DNA of 64,000 bases from assembly GCA_963769665.1 (NCBI GenBank), contig CAVYMQ010000003.1, positions 496,001-560,000 of the forward strand, read 5' to 3'. Positions 23,964 to 31,731 of this stretch are shown here, piece by piece. The translations under genes and the position numbers were made by a program. Position 1 is the first letter of the stretch. Every line of letters begins with the position of its first letter. This DNA comes from JACCTU01 sp963769665 (lineage in GTDB: Bacteria; Actinomycetota; Thermoleophilia; Gaiellales; Gaiellaceae). The notes beneath the pieces were generated by a model. It was not told the origin of the DNA. It worked only from the letters and a program-made list of their open reading frames with translations, and ran no database searches.

Positions 23964-25137
23964 GTGCTTTCTCCGCGGCGGCCTGGCCTGCTCGGCGGCC
24001 GAACACGGTGCACTCGAGGAGGGAGTTGCCCATCATGCGATTTCGTCCGTGCGTGCCGCCCGCGATCTCGCCGGCGGCAAAGAGCCCTTCGATCGTCGTC
24101 TCGCCGTGCTCGTCGATCACGAGCCCGCCGTTCTGGTAGTGGAGCACCGGATACGTGAAGAGCGGCTCGCGCAAGGGATCGATCCCGCCGCTGCGGTAGC
24201 GCCGTAGCATGTACGGCAGCGAGATCTCCGCGTCGGCCTCCGAGATGCGCGTCGTGTCGAGGTACACCGCGGGGCGCCCGTCGGGCGTCTCGACACCCTT
24301 GCCTTTCGAGACCTCGTCGACGATCGCTTGCGAGACGGCGTCGCGCGGTCCGAGCGAGTCCGTGAACTCCTCGCCGTCGGCGTTCAGCAGCACCGCGCCG
24401 TACGCACGCGTCGTCTCGGGAATCGAGTAGCCCTGCATCTTCGCCGGCCAGGCGCCACCGTTGGGGTGGTACTGGAGCGCGTCGAGATCGCGGGCCTGCG
24501 CGCCGAGGTCGACCGCGATCTGTGTCACCTCGCCCGTCGCGCCGGGATGGTTCGTCGAGAGCTCGCCGCGTTCCTTCGCCTCGCGATAGCAACGGCCGCC
24601 GGCGGCGAGCACCACGGTCGCGGCGTCGATCGTCTGGTCGCCTACCCGCGCGCGCCAGCCGTGCTCCGTTTGCACGAGCTCGGAGAGCGGCGACTTCGGG
24701 AACGTGTCGGTCGAGGACGCTTCTACTGCATCGCGCAACGCCTTCGTGATCGCGTGACCGGTTCGATCACCGACCTGGAGCAACCGCTTGCGGGTGGCGC
24801 CGCCGCAGCGAGCGAGGCGGTAGCCGCCGTTCTCGCGCGTGAACTCGACGCCGAGCTCCTCGAGCCAGTGGATCGCGGAGGGTGCCTCGCTCGTCAGCAC
24901 CTCGACGAGCCGGCGGTCGGCGGTTTCGTGGCTCGACGTCCAGACGTCCTCGGCGTGAGTCTCCGGCGAGTCGTCGTCGCCAAAGGCTGCCTGGATCCCG
25001 CCCTGCGCCTTGGCGGAGTTGCAGCTCTGCAGCGAGCCTTTCGTCGCCACCGCCACGCGCGCGCCGGCCCGCTCGGCGGCGACCGCGGCGGCCAGGCCGG
25101 AGGCCCCGCTGCCGATCACGAGCAGGTCGTAGGGCAC
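23956..25137 (-). CDS. FAD-dependent fumarate reductase/succinate dehydrogenase-like flavoprotein
   Basis: 393 aa. Two-domain FAD protein of the SdhA/FrdA/NadB family. FAD-binding VIGSGASGLAAAVAAERAG, the capping-domain residues in LDALQYHPNG, RAYGAVLLNADGEEF with PRDAVSQAI, and GEIAGGTHGRNRMMGNSLLE retain the His/Arg catalytic set of the family. The usual helical C-terminal domain of SdhA/NadB is absent, and no iron-sulfur or membrane-anchor subunit is nearby. A soluble reductase or oxidase is likely. NadB is unlikely as no NadA/NadC is adjacent. First gene of the fumarase-comA-cys operon; a sulfonate analogue of fumarate is a possible substrate. Confidence 0.82.
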   Translation of the reverse strand: MPYDLLVIGSGASGLAAAVAAERAGARVAVATKGSLQSCNSAKAQGGIQAAFGDDDSPETHAEDVWTSSHETADRRLVEVLTSEAPSAIHWLEELGVEFTRENGGYRLARCGGATRKRLLQVGDRTGHAITKALRDAVEASSTDTFPKSPLSELVQTEHGWRARVGDQTIDAATVVLAAGGRCYREAKERGELSTNHPGATGEVTQIAVDLGAQARDLDALQYHPNGGAWPAKMQGYSIPETTRAYGAVLLNADGEEFTDSLGPRDAVSQAIVDEVSKGKGVETPDGRPAVYLDTTRISEADAEISLPYMLRRYRSGGIDPLREPLFTYPVLHYQNGGLVIDEHGETTIEGLFAAGEIAGGTHGRNRMMGNSLLECTVFGRRAGQAAAEKARA

Positions 25138-25173
25138 ATATCGACTGTACCTGCTATCCGCTAATCAATCACA

Positions 25174-25193
25174 TGAGGTTTGCTTATACCTCA
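25174..25193. promoter_or_regulatory. Inverted repeat in the promoter region of the sulfonate operon
   Basis: Arms TGAGGT and ACCTCA (6 bp, 8-base spacer) lie across the stop of the iron-ADH gene, upstream of the flavoprotein gene. Read on the minus strand the spacer contains ATAAGCA, the same half-site as in the LysR start-region box at 27033-27047. It is therefore a candidate LysR-type site for the downstream operon. Confidence 0.45.
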
Positions 25194-26144
25194 CCAGATC
25201 GAGCGGTAGAGCTCTTCGAGCTCCTCGACCGTTGCCGGGCGCGGGTTCGCGCGGTTTCCGGCGCGCGCGGCAGCCGCTTCGGCGAGCGCCGGGAGATCGG
25301 CCTCGGGGACACCGACGTCCCGCAGACGGGTCGGGCCGGACAGGGCCGCGAGCTCCTCGACCTTCGCGGCGGGGTCGTCGGGCGCGCCGATCGCCTCGCC
25401 GAATCGGCGCACCGCCTCCGGTGCGAGCTCGGCGTTGAAGCGAAGCGCTGCGGGAAGGACGATCGCGTTCATCGTGCCGTGAGGCAGCCCGTAGGTCCCG
25501 CCGACGGCCTGTGCCATCGCGTGGCCGAGCCCGAGCCCCGCGAGCGCGAGCGCTTCGCCGGCGTGCGCAGCGCCTTCGAGCAGATGCATCCGGAGCTCCA
25601 CGTCGTCCGGCTCGTCGAGCACCCGCGGCAACAGCTCCGCGATCAGCCTCGCACCCGCGAGCGCGCTCTCGTCCCCCTCGTCGCTTCGCCCCTGCACGTA
25701 GAGCGCCTCGGCGGTGTGCGCGAGTGCGTTCATCGCCGTCCCGCCCGACTCGGCGCGCGGCAGTCCGACGGTGAGCGTCGGGTCGTAGACGATCCCCGCC
25801 ATCTGTGCGCCGCCGCCGCCGCCGACCATCTTCCGGTGCAGGTCGCGCACGCCGAACGTCGGGGTCCACTCGGAGCCGGAGTACGTCGTCGGGACGGAGA
25901 CGAGCGGCAGCCCCCGCGCGGCGGACGGCGCTTTCGCCGTGTCGATCGCGCTCCCGCCACCCACGGCGAGGATGCCGTCGACGTCGTCGGGCGCCTCGAT
26001 GCGGTGCGACGGAACCTCGTGCCACGAAGCAGCCGCGGGAAGGTCGAGCGACGACCAGCGCTCGCTCGCAACGAGCAGCGGGCGCTCGATGCCTAGGTCG
26101 GCAAGAACCTCCGGGAGCGCATCCAGCCCCCAGCGGACGATCAC
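25191..26144 (-). CDS. Iron-containing alcohol dehydrogenase / maleylacetate-reductase-like
   Basis: 317 aa from GTG. NAD(P)-binding GGGSAIDTAK and PTTYSGSEWTPTFGV are typical of the maleylacetate-reductase branch of group III dehydrogenases. Metal-binding His residues are seen in LAHTAEALY, LGLGHAMAQAVGG and LPHGTMNAIVLP. It is somewhat shorter than the usual ~350 aa at the N-terminus. It overlaps the LysR gene by 4 bases (GTGA) and lies 53 bases before the flavoprotein gene, so it is either the first enzyme of the same operon or a separate small unit with its regulator. Related enzymes reduce sulfoacetaldehyde or keto-acids; the substrate here is not known. Confidence 0.83.
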   Translation of the reverse strand: MIVRWGLDALPEVLADLGIERPLLVASERWSSLDLPAAASWHEVPSHRIEAPDDVDGILAVGGGSAIDTAKAPSAARGLPLVSVPTTYSGSEWTPTFGVRDLHRKMVGGGGGAQMAGIVYDPTLTVGLPRAESGGTAMNALAHTAEALYVQGRSDEGDESALAGARLIAELLPRVLDEPDDVELRMHLLEGAAHAGEALALAGLGLGHAMAQAVGGTYGLPHGTMNAIVLPAALRFNAELAPEAVRRFGEAIGAPDDPAAKVEELAALSGPTRLRDVGVPEADLPALAEAAAARAGNRANPRPATVEELEELYRSIW

Positions 26145-27040
26145 GCCAGGCGTTCCTTGCCGAACGCCACGAAGGCCTCGGCGACCCGGGTCGGTGACTT
26201 GCGCGCGGCGCGCACGAGCGAGACGTCGCGGACGAGGTTGAGACCGCGAACGCGCGCCTCGCCGAGCCGATCAGCGCCGAGGTCTGCCTCGACCGCCGAG
26301 CGCGAGATGAACGTGACGCCGTAGCCGGCGAGCACCGCGCTTCGCACGGACTCCTGCAGACCGAGCTCGAGCGGGACGTCGAAGTCGCGCAGCCGCTCGC
26401 CGCTCCGACGCAGCTCGTCCTCGAGCAGCTGGCGCACGCCGCCGCCCTCCTGCATGACGATCAGCGGTTCCTTGCGCAGCTCGTCGAGCGTGACGGTGCG
26501 GCCGGCGAACGCATGGTCGGGCGGCGTCGCGAGGATGACCTCGTCGCGGAAGAACGGCTCGAACGCCACACCGCGCTGCCGTCGAGCTGCGCCGACGATC
26601 CCGAGCTCGAGCTCACGCGCCGCGACGTGCTCGACGACCGCATGCGTGTCGGCCACGGTGAGCGAGACCTTGACGCCGGGGTTCTCGGCCTGGAACTCGC
26701 AGAGGAGGAGCGGCAGCACGATCGCGGCGGGGCCGGTCGACGCTCCGAGATCGAGCGTCCCCGTGAGCTCGCCCTCACCGACTGTCGCGACGTCCTCGAG
26801 CAGTTGATCCTCGAGCGCGAGCATCCGCTGCGCGCTCCGGTAGAGCCGCCGACCGGCCTCCGTCGGCTCGACGCGGCGGCCGGAGCGGTCGAGCAACTGC
26901 CTGCCGAGCCGCTTCTCGAGGGCCCTGATCTGGAGGCTGACGGCGGGCTGGGTGACTCCGAGACGCTCCGCCGCCTGCGAAAAGCTCTTCCGCTCGACGA
27001 CCGCGCAAAACGCCGCGAGCTGTCGCGTATCCATAAGCAT
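26141..27040 (-). CDS. LysR family regulator (CysL/CysB-like)
   Basis: 299 aa (297 if the second ATG at 27034 is used). N-terminal winged helix-turn-helix: LAAFCAVVERKSFSQAAERLGVTQPAVSLQIRALE in pieces of the classical LysR pattern, then an effector domain from ~90. The placement upstream of the Fe-ADH and sulfur genes, on the same strand, suggests it activates them in response to a sulfur metabolite. A LysR-type box covers its own start codons (27033-27047), pointing to autoregulation. No Shine-Dalgarno precedes either ATG. Confidence 0.88.
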   Translation of the reverse strand: MLMDTRQLAAFCAVVERKSFSQAAERLGVTQPAVSLQIRALEKRLGRQLLDRSGRRVEPTEAGRRLYRSAQRMLALEDQLLEDVATVGEGELTGTLDLGASTGPAAIVLPLLLCEFQAENPGVKVSLTVADTHAVVEHVAARELELGIVGAARRQRGVAFEPFFRDEVILATPPDHAFAGRTVTLDELRKEPLIVMQEGGGVRQLLEDELRRSGERLRDFDVPLELGLQESVRSAVLAGYGVTFISRSAVEADLGADRLGEARVRGLNLVRDVSLVRAARKSPTRVAEAFVAFGKERLA

Positions 27041-27047
27041 CGATTAT
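27033..27047. promoter_or_regulatory. LysR-type T-N11-A box at the regulator's own start
   Basis: ATAAGCATCGATTAT is an AT-rich dyad (ATAA...TTAT) matching the T-N11-A LysR-box form. It overlaps the start codons of the LysR gene, a position that suits autorepression. Its ATAAGCA half recurs on the minus strand within 25174-25193. Confidence 0.5.
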
Positions 27048-27060
27048 GACTGAAAGAACG

Positions 27061-28662
27061 CTAGACGCCGAAGTCGAGCCTGAGCTCCTCGAGCGCGAGG
27101 TCGCGCAGGATCCGGTTCATCACCTCGTCCGAGATCACGCCGGCGCGGCGCAGCTCGAGGACGGCCTCTTCCTCGGCGCGCAAGAGCTCGCGCCTGACCT
27201 GCTGGAAGGCCTGGGAACGGTCCTCGATCTCGCTCCGCTCGGGGTCGAGCCGCTCGCGAAACCGGTCCGCCCGGAAGGTGTACGCCCCGCGAATCCGCTC
27301 GGCCGTGTCCTCACGCACCTCACCCTCCTCGACGAGCTCCTCGAGCCGGGCGAGCGCCATCTCCGCTGCGCGGATTCGCGCTTTCGCTTCCTCCCTCGCC
27401 GCCTCCTCCCCGTCGGCCTCGAGGCCGACGAGCTTGATCAGGAGCGGCAGCGTCAGCCCTTGGAGGACCAGCGTCGTGAGGATCACGCACGACGCGAGGA
27501 AGATGATGATGTCCCGCCCGGGGAATGCGGCGCCCGCGTCCGTCGTCAGCGGGATCGCGAGCGCCGCGGCGAGCGACACACCACCGCGCATGCCCGCCCA
27601 CCCGAGGACGAGCGGGATCCGCCACGTCGGATACGGATCGCGCGCACGAATCCGCGGGAAGAGGAAGCGAGGAACGTACGCGATCGGAAAGACGAACGCG
27701 AGCCGGATCAGGATCACGGCCGCGCAGACCCCCGTCGCCGAGAGCGCGAGCTCGCTCGTCGACCACCCGTCGAGCTGGTCGAGCACGTGGGGGATCTGCA
27801 GCCCGACGAGAGCGAAGAGCGCCGCGTTGAGGATGAAGGTCAGGATCGTCCAGAAGGCTTCGCCGTGCAGGCGGGTCTCCGCGTTCGTGAGCTCAGGCGT
27901 GTACCAGCCCATGTAGAGGCCGACCGTGACCGCGGCGAGCACCGCCGAGACTCCGAGCGCCTCCGCCGGCAGATACGCGAGATACGCGGTGAGCAGCGAG
28001 ACGGTGATCTCCGTCGGGGGGTCGTGGAGGCGTTTGCGCACCTGACGCACGACGTAGCCGACCGCGAGGCCGATCGCGATCCCGCCGGCCGCGTTGAGGA
28101 CGAGTTGCCCGCCCGCCTCCCAGAGCGAGAACGTTCCGGCGACCGTCGCGACGACCGCCGTCCGGTAGAAGACGAGTGCACTCGCGTCGTTCAACAGGCT
28201 CTCGCTCTCGATCACGGTGATCAGCCGGCGCGGGACACCGAGGCGGCGCCCGATCGACGTGGCGGCGATCGGGTCGGTGGGCGAGACGATCGCCCCGAGC
28301 ACGAAGGCGGCCGGCCACGTCAGGTCGTCGACGAGCCAGTGCGCAACGACGGCGACGCCGACCATCGTGGCCGCGACGAGCCCGATCGCGAGCAGCGAGA
28401 CGGGCCTGAGGTTTGCGCGCAGGTCGCGCACCGAGGTGAAGAACGCCGAGGAGTAGAGCAGCGGCGGCAGGAAGCCGAGCAGGATCACCTCGGGCCGCAG
28501 CTCGAAGTCCGGCAGGCCCGGAACGAAGGCGAGCCCGAGCCCACCGAGCACCAGCAGGATGGGGTACGGGATTCGCAGGACGGGCGCGAGCACGACGAGG
28601 ACCCCGACCCCCACCAGAAGCCCGAGGAGCTGCCACAGCTCGTGGGAGTGCACGTCGATCAC
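27061..28662 (-). CDS. Na+/H+ antiporter, CPA1 (NhaP-like) family
   Basis: 533 aa from GTG. About 12 membrane helices in residues 1-410 with the transport-site motif SPTDPIAATSIGRRLG and ESESLLNDASALVFY, both CPA1 hallmarks. A charged, mostly helical cytoplasmic tail of ~120 residues (rich in Glu/Arg) follows and probably regulates activity. It exchanges Na+ or K+ for H+ at the cytoplasmic membrane. The LysR gene begins 20 bases downstream on the same strand. Divergent from the DUF354 gene, with 32 bases between starts. Confidence 0.9.
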   Translation of the reverse strand: MIDVHSHELWQLLGLLVGVGVLVVLAPVLRIPYPILLVLGGLGLAFVPGLPDFELRPEVILLGFLPPLLYSSAFFTSVRDLRANLRPVSLLAIGLVAATMVGVAVVAHWLVDDLTWPAAFVLGAIVSPTDPIAATSIGRRLGVPRRLITVIESESLLNDASALVFYRTAVVATVAGTFSLWEAGGQLVLNAAGGIAIGLAVGYVVRQVRKRLHDPPTEITVSLLTAYLAYLPAEALGVSAVLAAVTVGLYMGWYTPELTNAETRLHGEAFWTILTFILNAALFALVGLQIPHVLDQLDGWSTSELALSATGVCAAVILIRLAFVFPIAYVPRFLFPRIRARDPYPTWRIPLVLGWAGMRGGVSLAAALAIPLTTDAGAAFPGRDIIIFLASCVILTTLVLQGLTLPLLIKLVGLEADGEEAAREEAKARIRAAEMALARLEELVEEGEVREDTAERIRGAYTFRADRFRERLDPERSEIEDRSQAFQQVRRELLRAEEEAVLELRRAGVISDEVMNRILRDLALEELRLDFGV

Positions 28663-28694
28663 CGGAAGATACGGCCTCCGTAGAGTGCTGCTCG

Positions 28695-29699
28695 GTGAGG
28701 ATCTGGATCGACATGACGGCGAGCGCGCACGTGCTCGTCTTCCGGCCGCTGATCGAGATCCTTCGGGGTCGAGGCGACGAGGTCGAGATCACCGCGCGCG
28801 AGTACGCGCAGACGCTGCAGCTCCTCGAGCTGCACGGGCTCCAGGCGAAGGTGATCGGCAAGCACGGTGGGCGCTCGCGCGTCGGAAAAGCGCGCGCGCT
28901 GGCCTCCCGCCTGCGCTCACTACGCCGCTGGGCGAAGGGTCGCGACTTCGACGTCGCGCTCGCGCACGGCTCGCACGAGCTGACGCTGACCGCGCGAAGG
29001 CTCGGCGTCCCGAGCTCGACGACGTTCGACTACGAGTGGGCGTGGCTGCAGCACCAGCTCGGCTGCCGCGCCGCGACGAAGGTCGTCGTGCCGGACACGA
29101 TCCCACCGGAGCGACTCAGCCCCTACGGTGTCGACGAGCGAAAGCTGCTCCAGTACGAGGGGCTGAAGGAGGAGTACTACCTCTCGGACTTCGAGCCGAA
29201 CGCCGCGGTGCTCGAAGCGTGGGACCTCGACCCGAGCCGCCTGCTCGTCGTGCTCCGGCCCCCGCCCGACGTCGCGCTGTACCACCGACACGCCAACCCG
29301 TTGTTCCCCCAGACGCTCGACTTCCTCGGCAGCCGCGACGACGTGCACGCCATTGTCATCCCGCGCACCGACGAGCAGCGTGTCTTCGTGCAGGGGCTCG
29401 CGCTCCCGTCGGTGATCGTCCCGGAGCGCGCGGTCGACGCGCAGAGCCTCATCGCGTTCTCCGACCTCGTCGTCTCGTCGGGCGGGACGATGAACCGCGA
29501 GGCGGTGGCCCTCGGCGTGCCCGTGTACACCACGTTCGGCGGGCGTCTCGGCGGCGTGGACGAGGCGCTCATCCGGGAAGGCCGGCTCGCCCAGCTCAGT
29601 GACCCGCGGGCGCTCGAGCTCCAGAAACGCGACGTAGATTTGCCCCGAATCCGGCGGGATCCGCGGGTCATGCTCGACCTTCTGCTCGCCGCTGCGTAG
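28695..29699 (+). CDS. DUF354 family glycosyltransferase-like protein
   Basis: 334 aa from GTG. N-terminus RIWIDMTASAHVLVFRPLIE and TAREYAQTLQLLELHGL are typical of DUF354, GT-B-fold proteins distantly related to LpxB/MurG. The C-terminal region VVSSGGTMNREAVALGVPVY resembles the donor-binding loop of MurG-like enzymes. A role in glycan or lipid glycosylation is likely but unproven. It is transcribed divergently from the antiporter. Confidence 0.8.
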   Translation: MRIWIDMTASAHVLVFRPLIEILRGRGDEVEITAREYAQTLQLLELHGLQAKVIGKHGGRSRVGKARALASRLRSLRRWAKGRDFDVALAHGSHELTLTARRLGVPSSTTFDYEWAWLQHQLGCRAATKVVVPDTIPPERLSPYGVDERKLLQYEGLKEEYYLSDFEPNAAVLEAWDLDPSRLLVVLRPPPDVALYHRHANPLFPQTLDFLGSRDDVHAIVIPRTDEQRVFVQGLALPSVIVPERAVDAQSLIAFSDLVVSSGGTMNREAVALGVPVYTTFGGRLGGVDEALIREGRLAQLSDPRALELQKRDVDLPRIRRDPRVMLDLLLAAA

Positions 29700-29768
29700 G
29701 TTCCGGCGCGTTCCTTTTCGCCGCAAGCGGGCATGACTGCCCCGAAAGCGACCAAAAGGGAGAAACGA

Positions 29769-30095
29769 ATGGGACGCCGTACGAAGCGCGCCGCGCTGCT
29801 CGTCACCGTCGCCGTGATGGCCGTCGCGGGGTTCGGCGCAGCGATCGCAGCGACAGACAGCGCCGCCGCCCCGGCCCAGACAACGACCACCACCACGACT
29901 ACGACCACCACCACCGGGACGACGACCACCGGGACGACCACGACGTCGACGACGACCACTGCGACAACGGAGACGACGACGACCGAGACCACGACGACCG
30001 AGACCGGGACCACCGAGACCGAGACGACCGAAACCGGAATCGACACCACCGAGGCCGAAGAGGCCGAGGAGGAAGCGGCCGACTTCACCGGGTAG
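29769..30095 (+). CDS. Secreted threonine-rich low-complexity protein
   Basis: 108 aa. An Arg/Lys N-terminus and hydrophobic signal (residues ~6-28, LLVTVAVMAVAGFGAAIAA) are followed by a Thr tract and then an acidic Thr/Glu C-terminus. No Cys, no sorting motif and no second membrane segment are visible. Start 29769 has AAGGGAG close upstream; the ATG at 29733 would add 12 Lys-rich residues. It may be an O-glycosylated wall or surface peptide; no known family is recognised. Confidence 0.6.
   Translation: MGRRTKRAALLVTVAVMAVAGFGAAIAATDSAAAPAQTTTTTTTTTTTTGTTTTGTTTTSTTTTATTETTTTETTTTETGTTETETTETGIDTTEAEEAEEEAADFTG
29880..30030 (+). repeat. Low-complexity ACN (threonine-codon) tract
   Basis: About 150 bases made almost wholly of ACC, ACG, ACA and ACT triplets, later mixed with GAG/GAC, inside the threonine-rich protein gene. 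It is prone to slippage, so its length may differ among strains. Confidence 0.8.
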
Positions 30096-30114
30096 GTCGC
30101 GGAGTCAGCATCAG

Positions 30115-31617
30115 GTGGCGCCGCGAATCCTTTCCGCCTCGGTCGTGATCGTCGTCGCGCTCGCGGCGAGTGCCGCGCTCGAGCTTCCTGCCGGGAGCAC
30201 GAGCGCCTCTGCCGCAAGAACGCCGGCGAAGCGCAAGGCGGTCGTGATTCCACACGGCCACGTGCTCGTCGCCATCGCGAGGACCAAGCGCGTGCGCATC
30301 TACGCGCGACCAGACGCGAAGCGCCCGATCGCCACCCTCGAACGGAAGACGCGGCACGGCGCACGCCGCGTCTTCCTCGTCGACTGGCGCAAGAAGCGTT
30401 GGACCTGGCCGAAGACCGCTCGTGTCTTCGTGCCACTGCGCCCGAACGGGCGTCGCGCCTGGGTTCGCGCCACCGACGTCCGTTTCCTCGTCAACCCGTA
30501 CTACGTCACCGTCCGCCTCCACGACCGCCGGCTCGTCGTCTGGCGGAAGGGCCGCGTCGTCCTGCGCACGCCAATCGCGATCGGCCGGGCCCTGACGCCC
30601 ACACCCGCCGGGAAGTACTTCATCACCGACCTTCTGAGACAGCCGAACCCCCGAGGAGCGTACGGGCCCTTGGCCTTCGGGACGTCAGCGTTCTCCGAGG
30701 TGCTCCAGAGCTTCGGCGGAGGCCCGGGACAGGTGGGCATCCACGGAACGAATCGTCCCTCGCTGATCGGAACGGAGGTGAGCCACGGCTGCATCCGGGT
30801 CAAGAACCCGACGATCAGGCGACTCGCGAAGATGCTCCCGCTGGGAACGCCCGTGTCGATCGTCGTCGACCGGTTCGACGGTCGGGCCGCGCGCGAGCTC
30901 GTGGGACGCCAGGTGCGTTTCGGCCCGAGACCGGCCGGCTCACCCGCGTCGCGACGACTTGCCGCGTTGCTACGGAAGGAGGTGCCGAACGGGCGCTTCC
31001 AGAAGGTTCCCGGCGGGCTCCGCAACGTGATCGGGGTCGTGCGCGGGCGAGACCCCAAGCGGTTCGTCGTCGTCGGCGCGCACTACGACACGTTCGCGAA
31101 CCCCGGCTTCGTCGGCGCGAACGACGGCGCGTCGGGCACCGCGGTCGTCCTCCAGCTGGCGAAGACGATCAAGCCGCGAACCTTGCGCCCGACGGTCGTC
31201 TTCGCGTTCTTCGACGGTGAGGAGGCGCCGCCCGGGACGAACTTCACCGAGCGAGGGATGCGTGGGAGCAAGGTGGCGGCGAAGGCGTTCAAGCGAGCGC
31301 GCGCGATGATCCTGCTTGACATGGTCGGCGAGCGCGGGGTCTCGATCCCGCGCGAGCAGGGCTCGAACCGCAAGCTCTGGGCGCGTCTGCGCCGAGCAGC
31401 CGTGCGCGTGGGTGCGCGCGAGGCATTCCCGCCCCGGACGAGAGGGGAGATCCTCGACGACCACGTCCCGTTCCGACAGCTCGGCGTTCCGTCGATCGAC
31501 CTGATCGACCTCGAGTTCGCCTGCTGGCACAAGCGGTGCGACCGGTTCCGCGGGGTGTCCGAGCAGAGCCTGGACCGCGTCGGCGAGAGCGTCTTCGAGC
31601 TGCTTCGACAACTCTAG
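30115..31617 (+). CDS. Fused L,D-transpeptidase (YkuD) - M28 zinc peptidase
   Basis: 500 aa from GTG, exported (hydrophobic signal, residues ~5-24). Domain 1 (~40-125) is SH3-like/unclassified. Domain 2 (~125-260) is YkuD: GIHGTNRPSLIG and the active-site SHGCIRV, which cross-links peptidoglycan or attaches proteins. Domain 3 (~275-500) is M28-like: VGAHYDT, NDGASGT, FFDGEE, LDMVGE and DDHVPF supply the di-zinc ligands. All active residues of both enzymes appear present in one uninterrupted frame. Such a fusion would join wall cross-linking to peptide trimming. It could also be a recombinant pair of neighbouring genes. Confidence 0.85.
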   Translation: MAPRILSASVVIVVALAASAALELPAGSTSASAARTPAKRKAVVIPHGHVLVAIARTKRVRIYARPDAKRPIATLERKTRHGARRVFLVDWRKKRWTWPKTARVFVPLRPNGRRAWVRATDVRFLVNPYYVTVRLHDRRLVVWRKGRVVLRTPIAIGRALTPTPAGKYFITDLLRQPNPRGAYGPLAFGTSAFSEVLQSFGGGPGQVGIHGTNRPSLIGTEVSHGCIRVKNPTIRRLAKMLPLGTPVSIVVDRFDGRAARELVGRQVRFGPRPAGSPASRRLAALLRKEVPNGRFQKVPGGLRNVIGVVRGRDPKRFVVVGAHYDTFANPGFVGANDGASGTAVVLQLAKTIKPRTLRPTVVFAFFDGEEAPPGTNFTERGMRGSKVAAKAFKRARAMILLDMVGERGVSIPREQGSNRKLWARLRRAAVRVGAREAFPPRTRGEILDDHVPFRQLGVPSIDLIDLEFACWHKRCDRFRGVSEQSLDRVGESVFELLRQL

Positions 31618-31731
31618 AGAGAGCGAGGTTTACGGCGTATCCGGCGAGATCCGCCGGGTGTTGCTCGACGTTTTACTCGCAACGGCGTAGGATCGCACCC
31701 GATTTCGCAAGCTCACAAAAAGGGGAGAGGT

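Noticed and set aside
23956..25137. L-aspartate oxidase (NadB)
   Set aside because: No nadA or nadC nearby, and the C-terminal helical domain of NadB is missing. Context favours fumarase/ComA chemistry, though not proven.
29880..30030. CRISPR or tandem repeat array
   Set aside because: The repetition is a simple ACN codon tract in one reading frame, with no spacer structure.
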